A stretch of 64,000 bases of DNA from the NCBI GenBank assembly GCA_964344175.1, contig CAYFMI010000001.1:54688-118687 (forward strand), written 5' to 3'. Shown piece by piece: positions 1 to 8,013 of this stretch (position 1 is the first letter of the stretch; the number at the start of each line of letters is the position of its first letter). The notes beneath the pieces are model-generated. The model had not been told where the DNA came from, did not search any database, and was given only the letters and a program-made list of their open reading frames with translations. Both the position numbers and the translations under genes were made by a program. Source of the DNA: NIOZ-UU35 sp964344175. GTDB taxonomy: Bacteria > Chloroflexota > Anaerolineae > Anaerolineales > UBA11858.

Positions 1-193
1 TGAGGGATTGCACAATATACACATTGCGCGAGCGTACACTGGCCCCCAGTTGAATATACAGGTTGTCGTTGCTGAAACGGCTGATATGCGTCTCGTCGAG
101 AGGCACACCAACATGGGCGGCAATATCGGCGGCTAATTGCGGGTGCGAACTCCCGCTGAAAAAACGAACTTCGTTGGGATCAATGGCGTTCAA
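1..193 (-). CDS. prs: Ribose-phosphate pyrophosphokinase, N-terminal part (runs off the window)
   Basis: Makes PRPP from ribose 5-phosphate and ATP for nucleotide, histidine and tryptophan synthesis in the cytoplasm. Only about the first 64 residues are inside the window. They read FFSGSSHPQLAADIAAHVGV, then a segment with RFSND and YIVQS, which matches the N-terminal fold of PRPP synthetases (FSG.....LA..IA..LG....... RF.DGE..V....VRG.DV.IVQS). No ATG lies near the conserved start; a TTG at 193 preceded by GGAAGG fits best, but the frame stays open further upstream, so the start is uncertain. The catalytic and PRPP-binding loops lie outside the window. Confidence 0.8.
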   Translation of the reverse strand, partial: MNAIDPNEVRFFSGSSHPQLAADIAAHVGVPLDETHISRFSNDNLYIQLGASVRSRNVYIVQSL

Positions 194-308
194 AGGGTGC
201 CCTTCCTGATCAGGTAAGTAGGATGTCTCAATGATTATAAAGCGAATTAGTTTTTTTATGAGCAGAATCCTGCTTCTCACCCGAAGATCGCGATACGCGT
301 CAACCGCT

Positions 309-356
309 TGATGCGGAAAAAGCCAAAATACCGCGCCGCAAGCGGCGCGGGTCTTC
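309..356 (-). terminator. Intrinsic terminator, copy 1 of a repeated terminator cassette
   Basis: Eight-base-pair perfect stem CCGCGCCG/CGGCGCGG with a CAAG loop at 331-350. Read on the minus strand it is followed by TATTTTGGCTTTTT, so it ends the lipoprotein gene whose stop codon is at its edge. Nearly the same 45-base block, stop codon included, closes the ABC permease gene at 60705-60752. Confidence 0.8.
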
Positions 357-1797
357 ATTCAAGAACGGGTGGGCGGCTGAACAACACAGCCTCCAAATTG
401 GGCTGCCAGTTATCGGCCTGGACGCGATCAGCCATTTCAGCGACCCCGGCCAGTGGAATGGTGCGGGCGGTCATCTCACCGGCCAGCCGCCCCTCGAAAC
501 CCCAGGACTCGGCCTCGGCATACCAGTCACCCGGCTCGGTGTTGGCATCATTGTCGGGGAAACCACTTGTCAGTGCCGCGCTGGGGTGAATTTCGGCCTG
601 CACATAGGCCAGATCACAATTCAGGCGCACCCACAAACCGGCAGTTTTTCTGAAACCATCATAGGCCTGGCGGATATGCGGCTTATCGGGCGCGGCCTGA
701 ACATGGTCGTAAGACGCAAAAGGCAGCATCACCCGCAATTCGGGCAGCTTTTCACCGATGGCGGCATAATTATGCACCGTAATACGATAAGGCCAAAAAT
801 CGGCGGTCTGCTGCGGCGTAGCCACATCAACCGGCCACGTTGCCATTGTGAAAACACCATTGTCCAACAATGCCTGCGTGAGGGCATGAGAAAACCAACG
901 CTTGCCCTGAATCTGCGGGCCTTTATCATCCAACACGTAATCCTCGCCGCCCGGCACAACAAAAACCGGACGCCCCTCCGGAAAAGCGGCATTCTGCACC
1001 CAATCAAGCTGCGAGTAATCCACCACAATGCTTGTCGGCGAATAACCTTGATGATCGTAATAGGGGTTATAGTTCGGCCTATGGCGCTCATCGAAATGGC
1101 CGATTTCAAGGGGATACATTTCTGCCATTGTCGGATTTTCTCGCCCAACGAAGTATTTTAGCCCATTGAGTGATTCGCCATAATAAGCCAGGACATTCGT
1201 CGCCACCACCCCGGCGTGGGAGGAGGCAAACAAGCCGACATTGTCGTAGAGCGGATCTACCGAAAGCAATTCATGCAGATACTGCCCATCCACATTTGGC
1301 ATTTCCCCCAGCGCGAAGCGAATTGTATCGCGCAAAGCTGCCAGGCTGTCCGGCCCGCCATAATCAAACACTCCTTCGCTGCTGATGCCGGTTTGTGTGT
1401 CACTCTTCCCCGGCCACATGTGGCTGACCGCGATTGCGCCAACATCAACAGGATTATATTCCAGGTGAAAAGGCGCTTGCGGTTGATTGTATTTCGCCAC
1501 AAACCAGGTAGAGGCCACAACAACGATCGGGGCGCTATCGCCATAACGGGGTTGGGATGGCAAATCGACCCGCACTGCAATCTGCCCGTTTTCGGGGGAA
1601 TCAATGTGCGTGTACAAGATCTCCCCTGGGCCAAATTCTGGGGAGTCGGCGGAAGCTTCTTCAGTTAGCGGATTCTGGATCGGGGTTTGCGACGGCAAAT
1701 TGCAACTACTCAACATCACCAGGAAGAGGGTGAGTAAGTATGGAGATTTTCTCCCCCAAAGAAAATTGGGAAGCACTTTCAACCTGCCCTTGAGCAT
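355..1797 (-). CDS. Predicted lipoprotein with alpha/beta-hydrolase-like features
   Basis: About 480 residues. The start is taken at ATG 1797, behind GGGCAGGGAA and just before a basic stretch and hydrophobic helix ending in the lipobox-like LSSC; a longer reading from 1863 would overlap the gene upstream. The mature part is low in recognisable motifs. The segment GLFASSHAGVVATNV resembles a nucleophile elbow region, and GRPVFVVPGGEDYVLDD resembles the Asp-bearing loop after a late beta strand of an alpha/beta hydrolase, so a secreted, membrane-anchored esterase or peptidase is possible. I do not recognise a named family. It lies 19 bases downstream of the deiodinase-like selenoprotein gene and is probably cotranscribed with it. 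Confidence 0.6.
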   Translation of the reverse strand: MLKGRLKVLPNFLWGRKSPYLLTLFLVMLSSCNLPSQTPIQNPLTEEASADSPEFGPGEILYTHIDSPENGQIAVRVDLPSQPRYGDSAPIVVVASTWFVAKYNQPQAPFHLEYNPVDVGAIAVSHMWPGKSDTQTGISSEGVFDYGGPDSLAALRDTIRFALGEMPNVDGQYLHELLSVDPLYDNVGLFASSHAGVVATNVLAYYGESLNGLKYFVGRENPTMAEMYPLEIGHFDERHRPNYNPYYDHQGYSPTSIVVDYSQLDWVQNAAFPEGRPVFVVPGGEDYVLDDKGPQIQGKRWFSHALTQALLDNGVFTMATWPVDVATPQQTADFWPYRITVHNYAAIGEKLPELRVMLPFASYDHVQAAPDKPHIRQAYDGFRKTAGLWVRLNCDLAYVQAEIHPSAALTSGFPDNDANTEPGDWYAEAESWGFEGRLAGEMTARTIPLAGVAEMADRVQADNWQPNLEAVLFSRPPVLE

Positions 1798-1816
1798 TAT
1801 TCCCTGCCCTTTGTAA

Positions 1817-2443
1817 TTACGCTGCTGCTGTCTCTTGCTGCGACAGATACCCCTCAATCGCATCCGCCAATTTCAATGGATGGAAATCAAACGGCCCCAA
1901 CCCCGCCGCATAGACAATTTTTCCATCCAGCCCGATGAGATACAAGCGCGTCGGCCAGGCCGCGTAGGCTTTGTTGACTGCGTCATCCATATCATCAATA
2001 TAGGTGCGAATGCCATACTGCAACACTTCTTCGCACTGACCGGCAACGACGCGGCGCTCTTCAAGCGTGGTAGGGTCATACACATCGGTCGCTGCATCAG
2101 ACTTGGAAAGTTTCAAAGCCAAACCAAATAGCCCTTTGCCCAGCCACCAACCATCCACAGGATGCGCTTCACGAATATAAATGGGCAGAAACTGCACTTG
2201 CTCATGGTATTGGCGATACAATTCTTGGAGACTCACGGTCCCCTTGACGTAGGGAGGTCAAGTAAAACTACCAAAGACCAGCGCAACCGGCTTTTCCCCT
2301 CGAAAAGTCGATAGACGCACCGGGTTCTCGCCGTGGATATCGAATAATTCAAAGTCGGGGGCTAGATCACCAACTTTCGGAGCGAGGGGGTTATATTTTT
2401 TCTGCCAGGCCGTAGCTTCCTGCCGATTTGTTATCTTTTCCAT
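1817..2443 (-). CDS. Deiodinase-like selenoprotein (in-frame UGA = selenocysteine)
   Basis: Thioredoxin-fold protein of the iodothyronine deiodinase-like family, 208 residues if the TGA at 2258-2260 is read as selenocysteine (residue 62). The upstream part has VGDLAPDFELFDIHGENP and VALVFGSFT; the codon after T is TGA, then PPYVKG follows in the same frame, and the rest has IYIREAHPVDGWW. FGSxT-U/C-PP and the EAH..DGW segment are the hallmark of the family. A six-base-pair hairpin sits 14 bases after the UGA. Start chosen at ATG 2443 (weak AAAGAAA upstream); GTG 2458 is an alternative. Reaction is unknown: bacterial members are likely thiol peroxidases or reductases rather than hormone deiodinases. 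TGA is an ordinary stop elsewhere in the window, so it is not a Trp codon here. Confidence 0.85.
2227..2243 (-). promoter_or_regulatory. Candidate bacterial SECIS hairpin for the deiodinase-like gene
   Basis: Minus-strand mRNA reads GGGGAC-CGUGA-GUCUCC: six pairs (one G-U) closing a five-base loop. The loop begins 20 nt after the UGA and has G as its second base. This agrees with the general bacterial SECIS rule (loop about 16-37 nt after UGA, G among the first two loop bases). The same CGUG loop start occurs in the second selenoprotein gene at 24818-24837. Confidence 0.7.
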
Positions 2444-2522
2444 CGTTTTTCTTTGCACGTCTCTGGGATGCGCCCTTTTTTCATTAATTGTGGAGGCAAC
2501 ATCATCAAACTTTCCGGAGCCT

Positions 2523-3221
2523 TCAATCTGCTTCGGGGATGAAATCTAAATATTTTTGGGGTGGCGCCGAAAGATCGGCATATTCGCCGCGATAGGCCGG
2601 AGGCAGCAGGGCGGCAATTTGATACATCATCTCGTCTACCATTTGCTGGCGAATACCGGCATTAACTTTCTCACCGCGCGTATTCAACACAAATGGCTCG
2701 CCAACGGAAATGTAAAAATCTGTCCGCCGCAAGCGCGCCAAGTTATGACGGTAGGCTTCCCCACCGTGATGTACAATCGGCAGGATGGGCGCCCCGCTTT
2801 GCAGCGCTATCAAAACCACACCCGCGCGGCCTTTTTGCAAACGGCCATGCCCGCTGCGTGTGCCTTCTGGCGAAATCGCCAGGATGCTGCCTTCTTTGAG
2901 CACCGTCAACGAGCGGCGGATGGCTGTTGTATCCGCTTCGCCACGCCGCACCGGGATGCTGCCCCATACATCAAACAACGGCCCTAAAAATGGGCTGTCC
3001 CAGGTCTCGGCTTTTGCAAATCCTACCAACGGGCGGGGCTGCAAATAGGTGTACATGAGGGGAACTTCCAGAAAGTTGATGTGATTGGTAATCAAGATCA
3101 ACGGTCCGCGCTTGGGTACGCGTCCCAGGTATTGGGCATCTACTCGGCAGGCCATTGTCACCAGGCCTTTGATGACTGCATTGACAACCTTCTCTTTGAA
3201 GGGAACCTGGTACTCTGTCAT
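2523..3221 (-). CDS. Lysophospholipid acyltransferase (PlsC family)
   Basis: 232 residues. Transfers an acyl chain to a lysophospholipid or 1-acyl-glycerol 3-phosphate at the inner face of the membrane. Block I reads NHINFLEV, where the usual HX4D has Glu instead of Asp; the Gly/Glu block SPEGTRSGHGRLQKGRAG and the later PILPIVHHGGE segment are typical. The start ATG follows the diacylglycerol kinase stop by three bases, so the two genes are translationally close and form a lipid-metabolism operon with the cyclophilin upstream. The D to E change in the HX4D motif is unusual but conservative and the exact acceptor is not predictable. Confidence 0.88.
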   Translation of the reverse strand: MTEYQVPFKEKVVNAVIKGLVTMACRVDAQYLGRVPKRGPLILITNHINFLEVPLMYTYLQPRPLVGFAKAETWDSPFLGPLFDVWGSIPVRRGEADTTAIRRSLTVLKEGSILAISPEGTRSGHGRLQKGRAGVVLIALQSGAPILPIVHHGGEAYRHNLARLRRTDFYISVGEPFVLNTRGEKVNAGIRQQMVDEMMYQIAALLPPAYRGEYADLSAPPQKYLDFIPEAD

Positions 3222-3224
3222 GGG

Positions 3225-4142
3225 TTATCTTTGGGTGAGTAATTCCAACTGCCCTGGTAACAACTCAATTGCCAATTGGGTTTTCTCTTCACTGACCGTC
3301 TCCCCATCGGCATGCGCGGGCAGCATTCCTTTCAGAGCTGTCACGCTGATTTTCGCCGCGCGCTTGAACACAACTGCGGGATGATCGCCCTGATCTCCTT
3401 TCATGAATCGCAAAATCAAGGCAAAAATTTGCAGGCGTCCGACTTCTCGGGCAATGCAAAGATCAAGATGCCCATCTTCGGGATCGCCATGCGGCGCCAT
3501 CATAAACCCGCCCCCCATACGCCGCCCATTCATGATCGAAACCATCAGCGCCGGCAGAGTAATGACTTCGTCATCCAGTTCCACGCGCACCTGCGGGGCT
3601 TTGAAAAACAAGAAGATTGTCTTCAAGGCGGCGACCAAATAGGCCGGGAATCCGTGCAGACGTTTCAGCTTCAGGGCTTCAAAACCGACGACAGCATCGA
3701 AACCAATCCCCACCCCGTTGCCAAAAAAACGTCCTTCGGGGCGCAAGCCGCCGGTTACGCGGCCAATATCAATGCGCTTGCGATGAGCATGTGCCAGGGC
3801 TTGACAAGCAGCGCCCAACTCGGTGGGTATGCCCATACTAAAAGCAAAGTCATTGCCCTGCCCTACCGGCAAAACGCCCATAACCGCCCCGAACCCGGCT
3901 TCTTTCGCCAGCATCAAACCATTGAGCACTTCGTTGGCTGTGCCATCCCCACCAGCAGCAACGACAACGTCATAGCCACCAATGACGGCTTGTTGAGCCA
4001 ACTCGGCAGCATGCCAGGGGCCTTCGGTGAGGATGGTTTCGAAGTTCAATCCCAAATTATTGAGGGAGGCTTCAATTTGTGGTAAAGAAGCGCCCCCCTC
4101 GCCCCGTCCAGATGCTGGGTTGAGAATGACTTTATAGCGCAT
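3225..4142 (-). CDS. Diacylglycerol/lipid kinase family protein
   Basis: 305 residues, the usual length of DagK/YegS-type lipid kinases. The N-terminus has NPASGRGEG, and the ATP-binding GGDGT signature appears in VVVAAGGDGTANEVLNGL, followed by LPVGQGNDFAFSMG. The C-terminal half carries HADGE, the second family signature. It phosphorylates a membrane lipid such as diacylglycerol or an isoprenoid-linked or sphingoid lipid; substrate cannot be told from sequence. It starts one base after the cyclophilin gene stop and is followed at once by the PlsC gene, which suggests coupled synthesis or recycling of phosphatidic acid. Confidence 0.9.
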   Translation of the reverse strand: MRYKVILNPASGRGEGGASLPQIEASLNNLGLNFETILTEGPWHAAELAQQAVIGGYDVVVAAGGDGTANEVLNGLMLAKEAGFGAVMGVLPVGQGNDFAFSMGIPTELGAACQALAHAHRKRIDIGRVTGGLRPEGRFFGNGVGIGFDAVVGFEALKLKRLHGFPAYLVAALKTIFLFFKAPQVRVELDDEVITLPALMVSIMNGRRMGGGFMMAPHGDPEDGHLDLCIAREVGRLQIFALILRFMKGDQGDHPAVVFKRAAKISVTALKGMLPAHADGETVSEEKTQLAIELLPGQLELLTQR

Positions 4143-4143
4143 A

Positions 4144-4623
4144 TCAGAGTTCGGTCGCAGTGACCTTTTCCATCACGTCGCCTTGTCGGATGGCGTTGAC
4201 GACATCTATGCCATTAACGACTTTCCCAAAAACGGTGTGTTTGCCATCAAGGTGGGGTTGGGGCGAATGGGTGATAAAAAACTGGCTGCCATTGGTGTTA
4301 GGCCCGGCATTTGCCATAGATAGCATACCTGTCTCATGGATGAGCGGATTCCCTTTAGTTTCATCTTCGAACTTGTAACCCGGGCCGCCGCGTCCGGTTC
4401 CGGTTGGGTCACCGCCCTGGATAACAAAATTACTAATTACGCGGTGGAATTTCACACCGTCATAATAACCCTGGCGCGCCAGAAAGACAAAGTTATTCAC
4501 GGTTTTCGGGGCATGCTGGGGATACAGTTCAATTTCAATCGTGCCCCGGTTCGTATCCATACTGATTCGGTAATTCTTTTGGGGATCAATTTCCATCTCC
4601 GGGGCTTGTTTCCACTGCTGCAT
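4144..4623 (-). CDS. Peptidyl-prolyl cis-trans isomerase, cyclophilin type
   Basis: 159 residues. Catalyses proline isomerisation in proteins. Characteristic segments: TNRGTIEIELYPQHAPKTVNNF, YYDGVKFHRVISNFVIQGGDP, GPNTNGSQFFIT and LDGKHTVFGKV, with catalytic Arg in FHRV and the GSQFFIT core. No signal peptide, so cytoplasmic. A longer reading to 4794 exists, but ATG 4623 has the good upstream GAAAGGAAT and is where homology begins. First gene of a three-gene operon with the lipid kinase and acyltransferase. Confidence 0.93.
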   Translation of the reverse strand: MQQWKQAPEMEIDPQKNYRISMDTNRGTIEIELYPQHAPKTVNNFVFLARQGYYDGVKFHRVISNFVIQGGDPTGTGRGGPGYKFEDETKGNPLIHETGMLSMANAGPNTNGSQFFITHSPQPHLDGKHTVFGKVVNGIDVVNAIRQGDVMEKVTATEL

Positions 4624-4852
4624 AGTTGATTCCTTTCGGGAAAAATTTTTATTGAGAGATTTCGTCATTATATCATTGTAACGGCGCGAACGAATGCCGC
4701 CCTCAAAAAAAGAGACCATTTCGGCGCGTTGAGCCGAAACAACCTGCCCGCCGCGACCCCAGATGTATGATCGCATCTCGCAATCTGCTAACAAGCAGAA
4801 ACTTTTGCTTTATCACAAAAGTGCGCCCCCCTCAACTTCGCCAGGCATCCGC

Positions 4853-5425
4853 TCAGGGTGCTTCGGCCATGTGGTGTAACACGGCACGTGTCAACAAAGC
4901 ATCGGCTTTGGCGCGGTGACTGTTGGGCAGCGCCAGGCCGCACTGCGCACGGGCGTTATCCAGGCTTTGCCAGCGGTATGAACGCCGTCGTGCATTCCAC
5001 TGACCATAATAGCGGGCATACAGCAGCATCACACAGAAAAACTGAGCCACAGGCTGCCGCCATTGGAGCCAGTTTCGCAAATGCGCTTGCCGCATCATGC
5101 GCAAATCGAAGTCGAGGTTGTAGATCCCGACATGCCGCCCGGTGAGGGCAGCTTCCACCTGGGGCCAGACATCGCCCCAGGATGGGGCATCCGCCAACAT
5201 CTCCTGATGAATGCCGTGGACGCGTTGCGCACCAGGTTCAATCGCCCCACGCGGCTTCACCAATGTATCCAGTAGAATGCCCCCGTAATGCTCCACAATA
5301 CAAATCTCAATAATCTCGGCATTCGGGCCGATACCGGTGGTTTCGGTATCTAAATAGACCGGCTTGTTGGCAATATACGCCCGCGCCTGGCGGATCGCGC
5401 CCTGGCGGGCTTGCGAATTCATCAT
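4853..5425 (-). CDS. DnaQ-like 3'-5' exonuclease (DEDDh)
   Basis: 190 residues. YLDTETTGIGPNAEIIEI gives the first acidic motif (DxE), NLDFDLRMM the second Asp and HRAKADALLT the DEDDh His and last Asp, so all four metal-binding acids and the His are visible. The central segment has GAQRVHGI, typical of polymerase III epsilon-like exonucleases. It is a stand-alone nuclease rather than a polymerase subunit judging by length. ATG 5425 overlaps the stop of the thiamine-binding gene by four bases (ATGA), so the two are translated together, though no functional link is obvious. Confidence 0.88.
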   Translation of the reverse strand: MMNSQARQGAIRQARAYIANKPVYLDTETTGIGPNAEIIEICIVEHYGGILLDTLVKPRGAIEPGAQRVHGIHQEMLADAPSWGDVWPQVEAALTGRHVGIYNLDFDLRMMRQAHLRNWLQWRQPVAQFFCVMLLYARYYGQWNARRRSYRWQSLDNARAQCGLALPNSHRAKADALLTRAVLHHMAEAP

Positions 5426-5739
5426 GAGTTATGCACCTGCCGGCGAAGTTTCTCCTGCACACTCTCAATTTTCTCGGCCATACTCTGGGGGCGATCCAGG
5501 CGCGTTCCCAACCGCAAGGTAGTTGAGATGCGCGGCGCGCCCATTTTGTGCAGGGTTTCATGACAACGTTTGAGCGCCGCGAAAATTTCATCCCAATCCC
5601 CTTCTACATTCGTTCCATTGGCGTGCAGTTGCGGGTTCAACCCCGCTTCGATGAAAATGCGTTCACAGGCGGTCACATAGGCAGAGAGTGAAACTCCCAC
5701 ACCAATGGGGACAACGGCAATATCGGCAATGGCTTTCAT
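5422..5739 (-). CDS. MTH1187-family thiamine-binding protein
   Basis: 105 residues. Short ferredoxin-like fold of the MTH1187/YkoF type: starts MKAIADIAVVPIGVGVSLSA, then a central segment with LNPQLHANGTNVEGDWDEI and ends with TTLRLGTRLDRPQSM. Family members bind thiamine or its pyrimidine moiety and are thought to act in cofactor salvage. Start placed at ATG 5739, where homology begins, rather than the 11-codon longer reading. Faces the ParA gene divergently across about 90 bases that should hold both promoters. Confidence 0.85.
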   Translation of the reverse strand: MKAIADIAVVPIGVGVSLSAYVTACERIFIEAGLNPQLHANGTNVEGDWDEIFAALKRCHETLHKMGAPRISTTLRLGTRLDRPQSMAEKIESVQEKLRRQVHNS

Positions 5740-5829
5740 AAACAACAACTCCAATCGGTATCGCTTTGGCACATAGATTATAATCAGTATGACGGCAGTT
5801 TCGCGCGAGATGTCTAAAAAGAGGCTGGT

Positions 5830-6648
5830 ATGGACGAACGCATCAATCGGGTCATCGGGGTACTAAATTATAAAGGGGGAACGGCAAAAACGACGACCGT
5901 CGTCAACCTGGCAGCAGGATTGGCAATGCGCGGGGCGCGCGTTTTATGTGTGGATTTAGACCCGCAGGGGAGTCTCGCGGCGCACCTCGGGGTGAAGTAT
6001 TCTGCATCATTGACCGATCTACTCCTGGGGGAGGCCGAACCAACTTCATGCATCTACCCGGCCCGGCGCAACCTGGATGTGTTACCCAGCGACCGCAGAA
6101 TGCTCAAGGCCGAAAAAGAACTCTGGGGCATTGGTAATAGCAGCATGCGCATTGCCCGCCGTGTGCTGGCCGACAAGCTGCGCAATGTCGATGATGATTA
6201 CAGCTTTGTGATTGTCGATTTCCCCCCCTCAGTGACTCTTTTAAGTGAAAATGGCTTGCTTTATATTAACGAACTCATCGTCCCCATGACTATGAGCCAT
6301 CTCTCAGTGGTCGGCACGCGCCAGGTTATCGGCACACTCAAAGCCATCGGGCGCATCCCCGATCATAATGTCCAGCTTCTGTGCATTGTGCCAACACTAT
6401 TTACCGGTCGTTTGCGCAAAGACCGCGATATTCTCCAGAAAATGGAGGCCATGTTCGGGGATAAAATTGCCGATCCGATTCGCAATAACGTCAAACTCGC
6501 CGAAGCCCCAGCACGCCAACAGACCATTTTTGAATATGCTCCCAAAAGCAATGGCGCGCAAGATTACATCAAGCTCATGCGCTATGTAATTCGCACGAAC
6601 AGCACATTCACCTACCCCCTGCCCGAAGTGCATCGCCGACCCGAATAA
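5830..6648 (+). CDS. ParA/Soj-family ATPase
   Basis: 272 residues. Deviant Walker A KGGTAKTTTVVNLAAGLA with its signature second Lys, Walker A' VDLDPQGS and Walker B FVIVDFPPS are intact. Such ATPases pattern chromosomes, plasmids or other cargo by ATP-dependent dimerisation on DNA. No ParB or parS-like partner lies next to it, so it is an orphan here and may position cargo other than the chromosome. Stand-alone transcription unit between the divergent thiamine-binding gene and the convergent msrA. Confidence 0.88.
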   Translation: MDERINRVIGVLNYKGGTAKTTTVVNLAAGLAMRGARVLCVDLDPQGSLAAHLGVKYSASLTDLLLGEAEPTSCIYPARRNLDVLPSDRRMLKAEKELWGIGNSSMRIARRVLADKLRNVDDDYSFVIVDFPPSVTLLSENGLLYINELIVPMTMSHLSVVGTRQVIGTLKAIGRIPDHNVQLLCIVPTLFTGRLRKDRDILQKMEAMFGDKIADPIRNNVKLAEAPARQQTIFEYAPKSNGAQDYIKLMRYVIRTNSTFTYPLPEVHRRPE

Positions 6649-6694
6649 TCTCATCCCCTCCTCGGGCCTCCTCAGTGGATTCCCTAAATCTCGC

Positions 6695-7231
6695 TCAAGG
6701 TTTTAACTTCTCAGCAAATTTCGCCCGGAATTTCGTCACCTTAGGGGCAATCACCACCCGGCAATATCCCTGGTTGGGGTTGTGCTGAAAATATTTTTGG
6801 TGATAATCCTCTGCTCGATAAAAATCGGCGAACGGCGATACCTCGGTCACAATCGGCGCATCCCAGATGCGCGCTGCCTCGATTTCACGGATCATTGCCT
6901 CTGCTGCGGCCTTTTGGGCTTCATCGTGGTAAAAGACGACCGAGCGATACTGCGGGCCTACGTCGGCCCCTTGCCGGTTGAGGGTGGTGGGGTCATGGAC
7001 GGTGAAGAAAACTCGCAATATTTCAGGGAAGGATATAAGTTGGGGATCAAAGGTTATCTGCACCACTTCGGCATGGCCGGTAGTTCCGGCACACACTTCT
7101 TCATAGGTCGATTCAGCCTTCCCGCCGGAATATCCGGAGACAACTTCTTCAACGCCGCGCAGGGCCTCGAATAATGGTTCGAGACACCAGAAACAACCGC
7201 CGCCCAGGGTAGCGATGGCATTGCCGCTCAC
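6695..7231 (-). CDS. msrA: Peptide methionine-S-sulfoxide reductase MsrA
   Basis: 178 residues, standard length. Reduces methionine-S-sulfoxide in oxidised proteins using thioredoxin. The catalytic GCFWC motif is near the N-terminus (residues about 12-16), with GYSGG, TGHAEVV and PQYRSVVFYHD also present, and the C-terminal YCRVVIAPKVTKF replaces the more usual Cys-rich tail. Its first four bases overlap the stop of the second CooC gene, so it is the last gene of the CooC unit. Oxidative repair placed directly behind nickel-CODH maturation genes fits protection of an oxygen-sensitive pathway. Confidence 0.95.
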   Translation of the reverse strand: MSGNAIATLGGGCFWCLEPLFEALRGVEEVVSGYSGGKAESTYEEVCAGTTGHAEVVQITFDPQLISFPEILRVFFTVHDPTTLNRQGADVGPQYRSVVFYHDEAQKAAAEAMIREIEAARIWDAPIVTEVSPFADFYRAEDYHQKYFQHNPNQGYCRVVIAPKVTKFRAKFAEKLKP

Positions 7232-8013
7232 AGCATGCTCTCCATCATCGCCGCTACCGCCTTATAAACCGGCGACTGATCGCCTAAATCTACCAATGGC
7301 CGCCCGCTGAACTCAAACTCGGCCAGTTCTTCATTTGCCGGAATCGTTCCGAGTAGTGGAATACTCATACCGTCGATACGTTGCTGCAAGACTTCAGGCA
7401 TTTCCCCCATCAGCCGGTTGACAATCAGATAGGCGTTCTCCACATTGATATCGAGTTCATCTTGCATGGTGGCAATGCGTTCGGCGGTGACGATGCCGCG
7501 CTGGGTAGGGTCGCTGACGACAATGAGATGATTAACATCGCGGGTCGTGCGGCGGCTGAGATGCTCCATCCCGGCCTCGTTATCGATGACAACATAACGA
7601 TAACTACCGCCAATCGCATCGACCACTTCGCGCAAGTTGTGGTTAACGGCGCAATAGCAGCCCGGCCCTTCACCGCGCCCCATGGCAATCAGATCAAAGC
7701 GGTCGCCTTCGGCCAGCGAAGAGCGGATTTCATAATCCAGATGTTCAGCCTTGGTAATGCCACCCGGCAGCGATCCCATGGCCGCGCCGGTTTGGGTCAA
7801 CGATTGCTGCACCTGGGCAAGCATATCCTCGCGGATGTCGCCCACCGTCCAGTCTAAATTCAGCCCCAGCACCATGTTCAGGTTGCTGCTGGGGTCGGCA
7901 TCAATAGCCAGGATCGCTCCCGGCTGGCTTTGCGCCAGATATTTAATAATCATCCCGGCGACGGTGGTTTTTCCCACACCGCCTTTTCCGGCTAAAGCAA
8001 TGGTGGTTGTCAT
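7228..8013 (-). CDS. cooC: CooC-like nickel-insertion ATPase (second copy)
   Basis: 261 residues. MinD/ParA-type P-loop ATPase (KGGVGKTTVAGMI; Walker A' AIDADPSSNLN) with the CooC CxC pair in GPGCYCAVNHNL, the nickel-binding site at the dimer face. It loads or protects nickel at the CODH C-cluster, or possibly acts on the ACS A-cluster. Start overlaps the stop of the first CooC gene by four bases. The two copies are clearly diverged (CICPEA in one, CYCAVN in the other), so they may serve different clients, CODH and ACS. Confidence 0.9.
   Translation of the reverse strand: MTTTIALAGKGGVGKTTVAGMIIKYLAQSQPGAILAIDADPSSNLNMVLGLNLDWTVGDIREDMLAQVQQSLTQTGAAMGSLPGGITKAEHLDYEIRSSLAEGDRFDLIAMGRGEGPGCYCAVNHNLREVVDAIGGSYRYVVIDNEAGMEHLSRRTTRDVNHLIVVSDPTQRGIVTAERIATMQDELDINVENAYLIVNRLMGEMPEVLQQRIDGMSIPLLGTIPANEELAEFEFSGRPLVDLGDQSPVYKAVAAMMESML

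Noticed and set aside
2258..2260. TGA as a true stop or sequencing error splitting the deiodinase-like gene
   Set aside because: Frame and homology continue exactly across it, at the known Sec position, and a hairpin follows; a single-base error would shift the frame.
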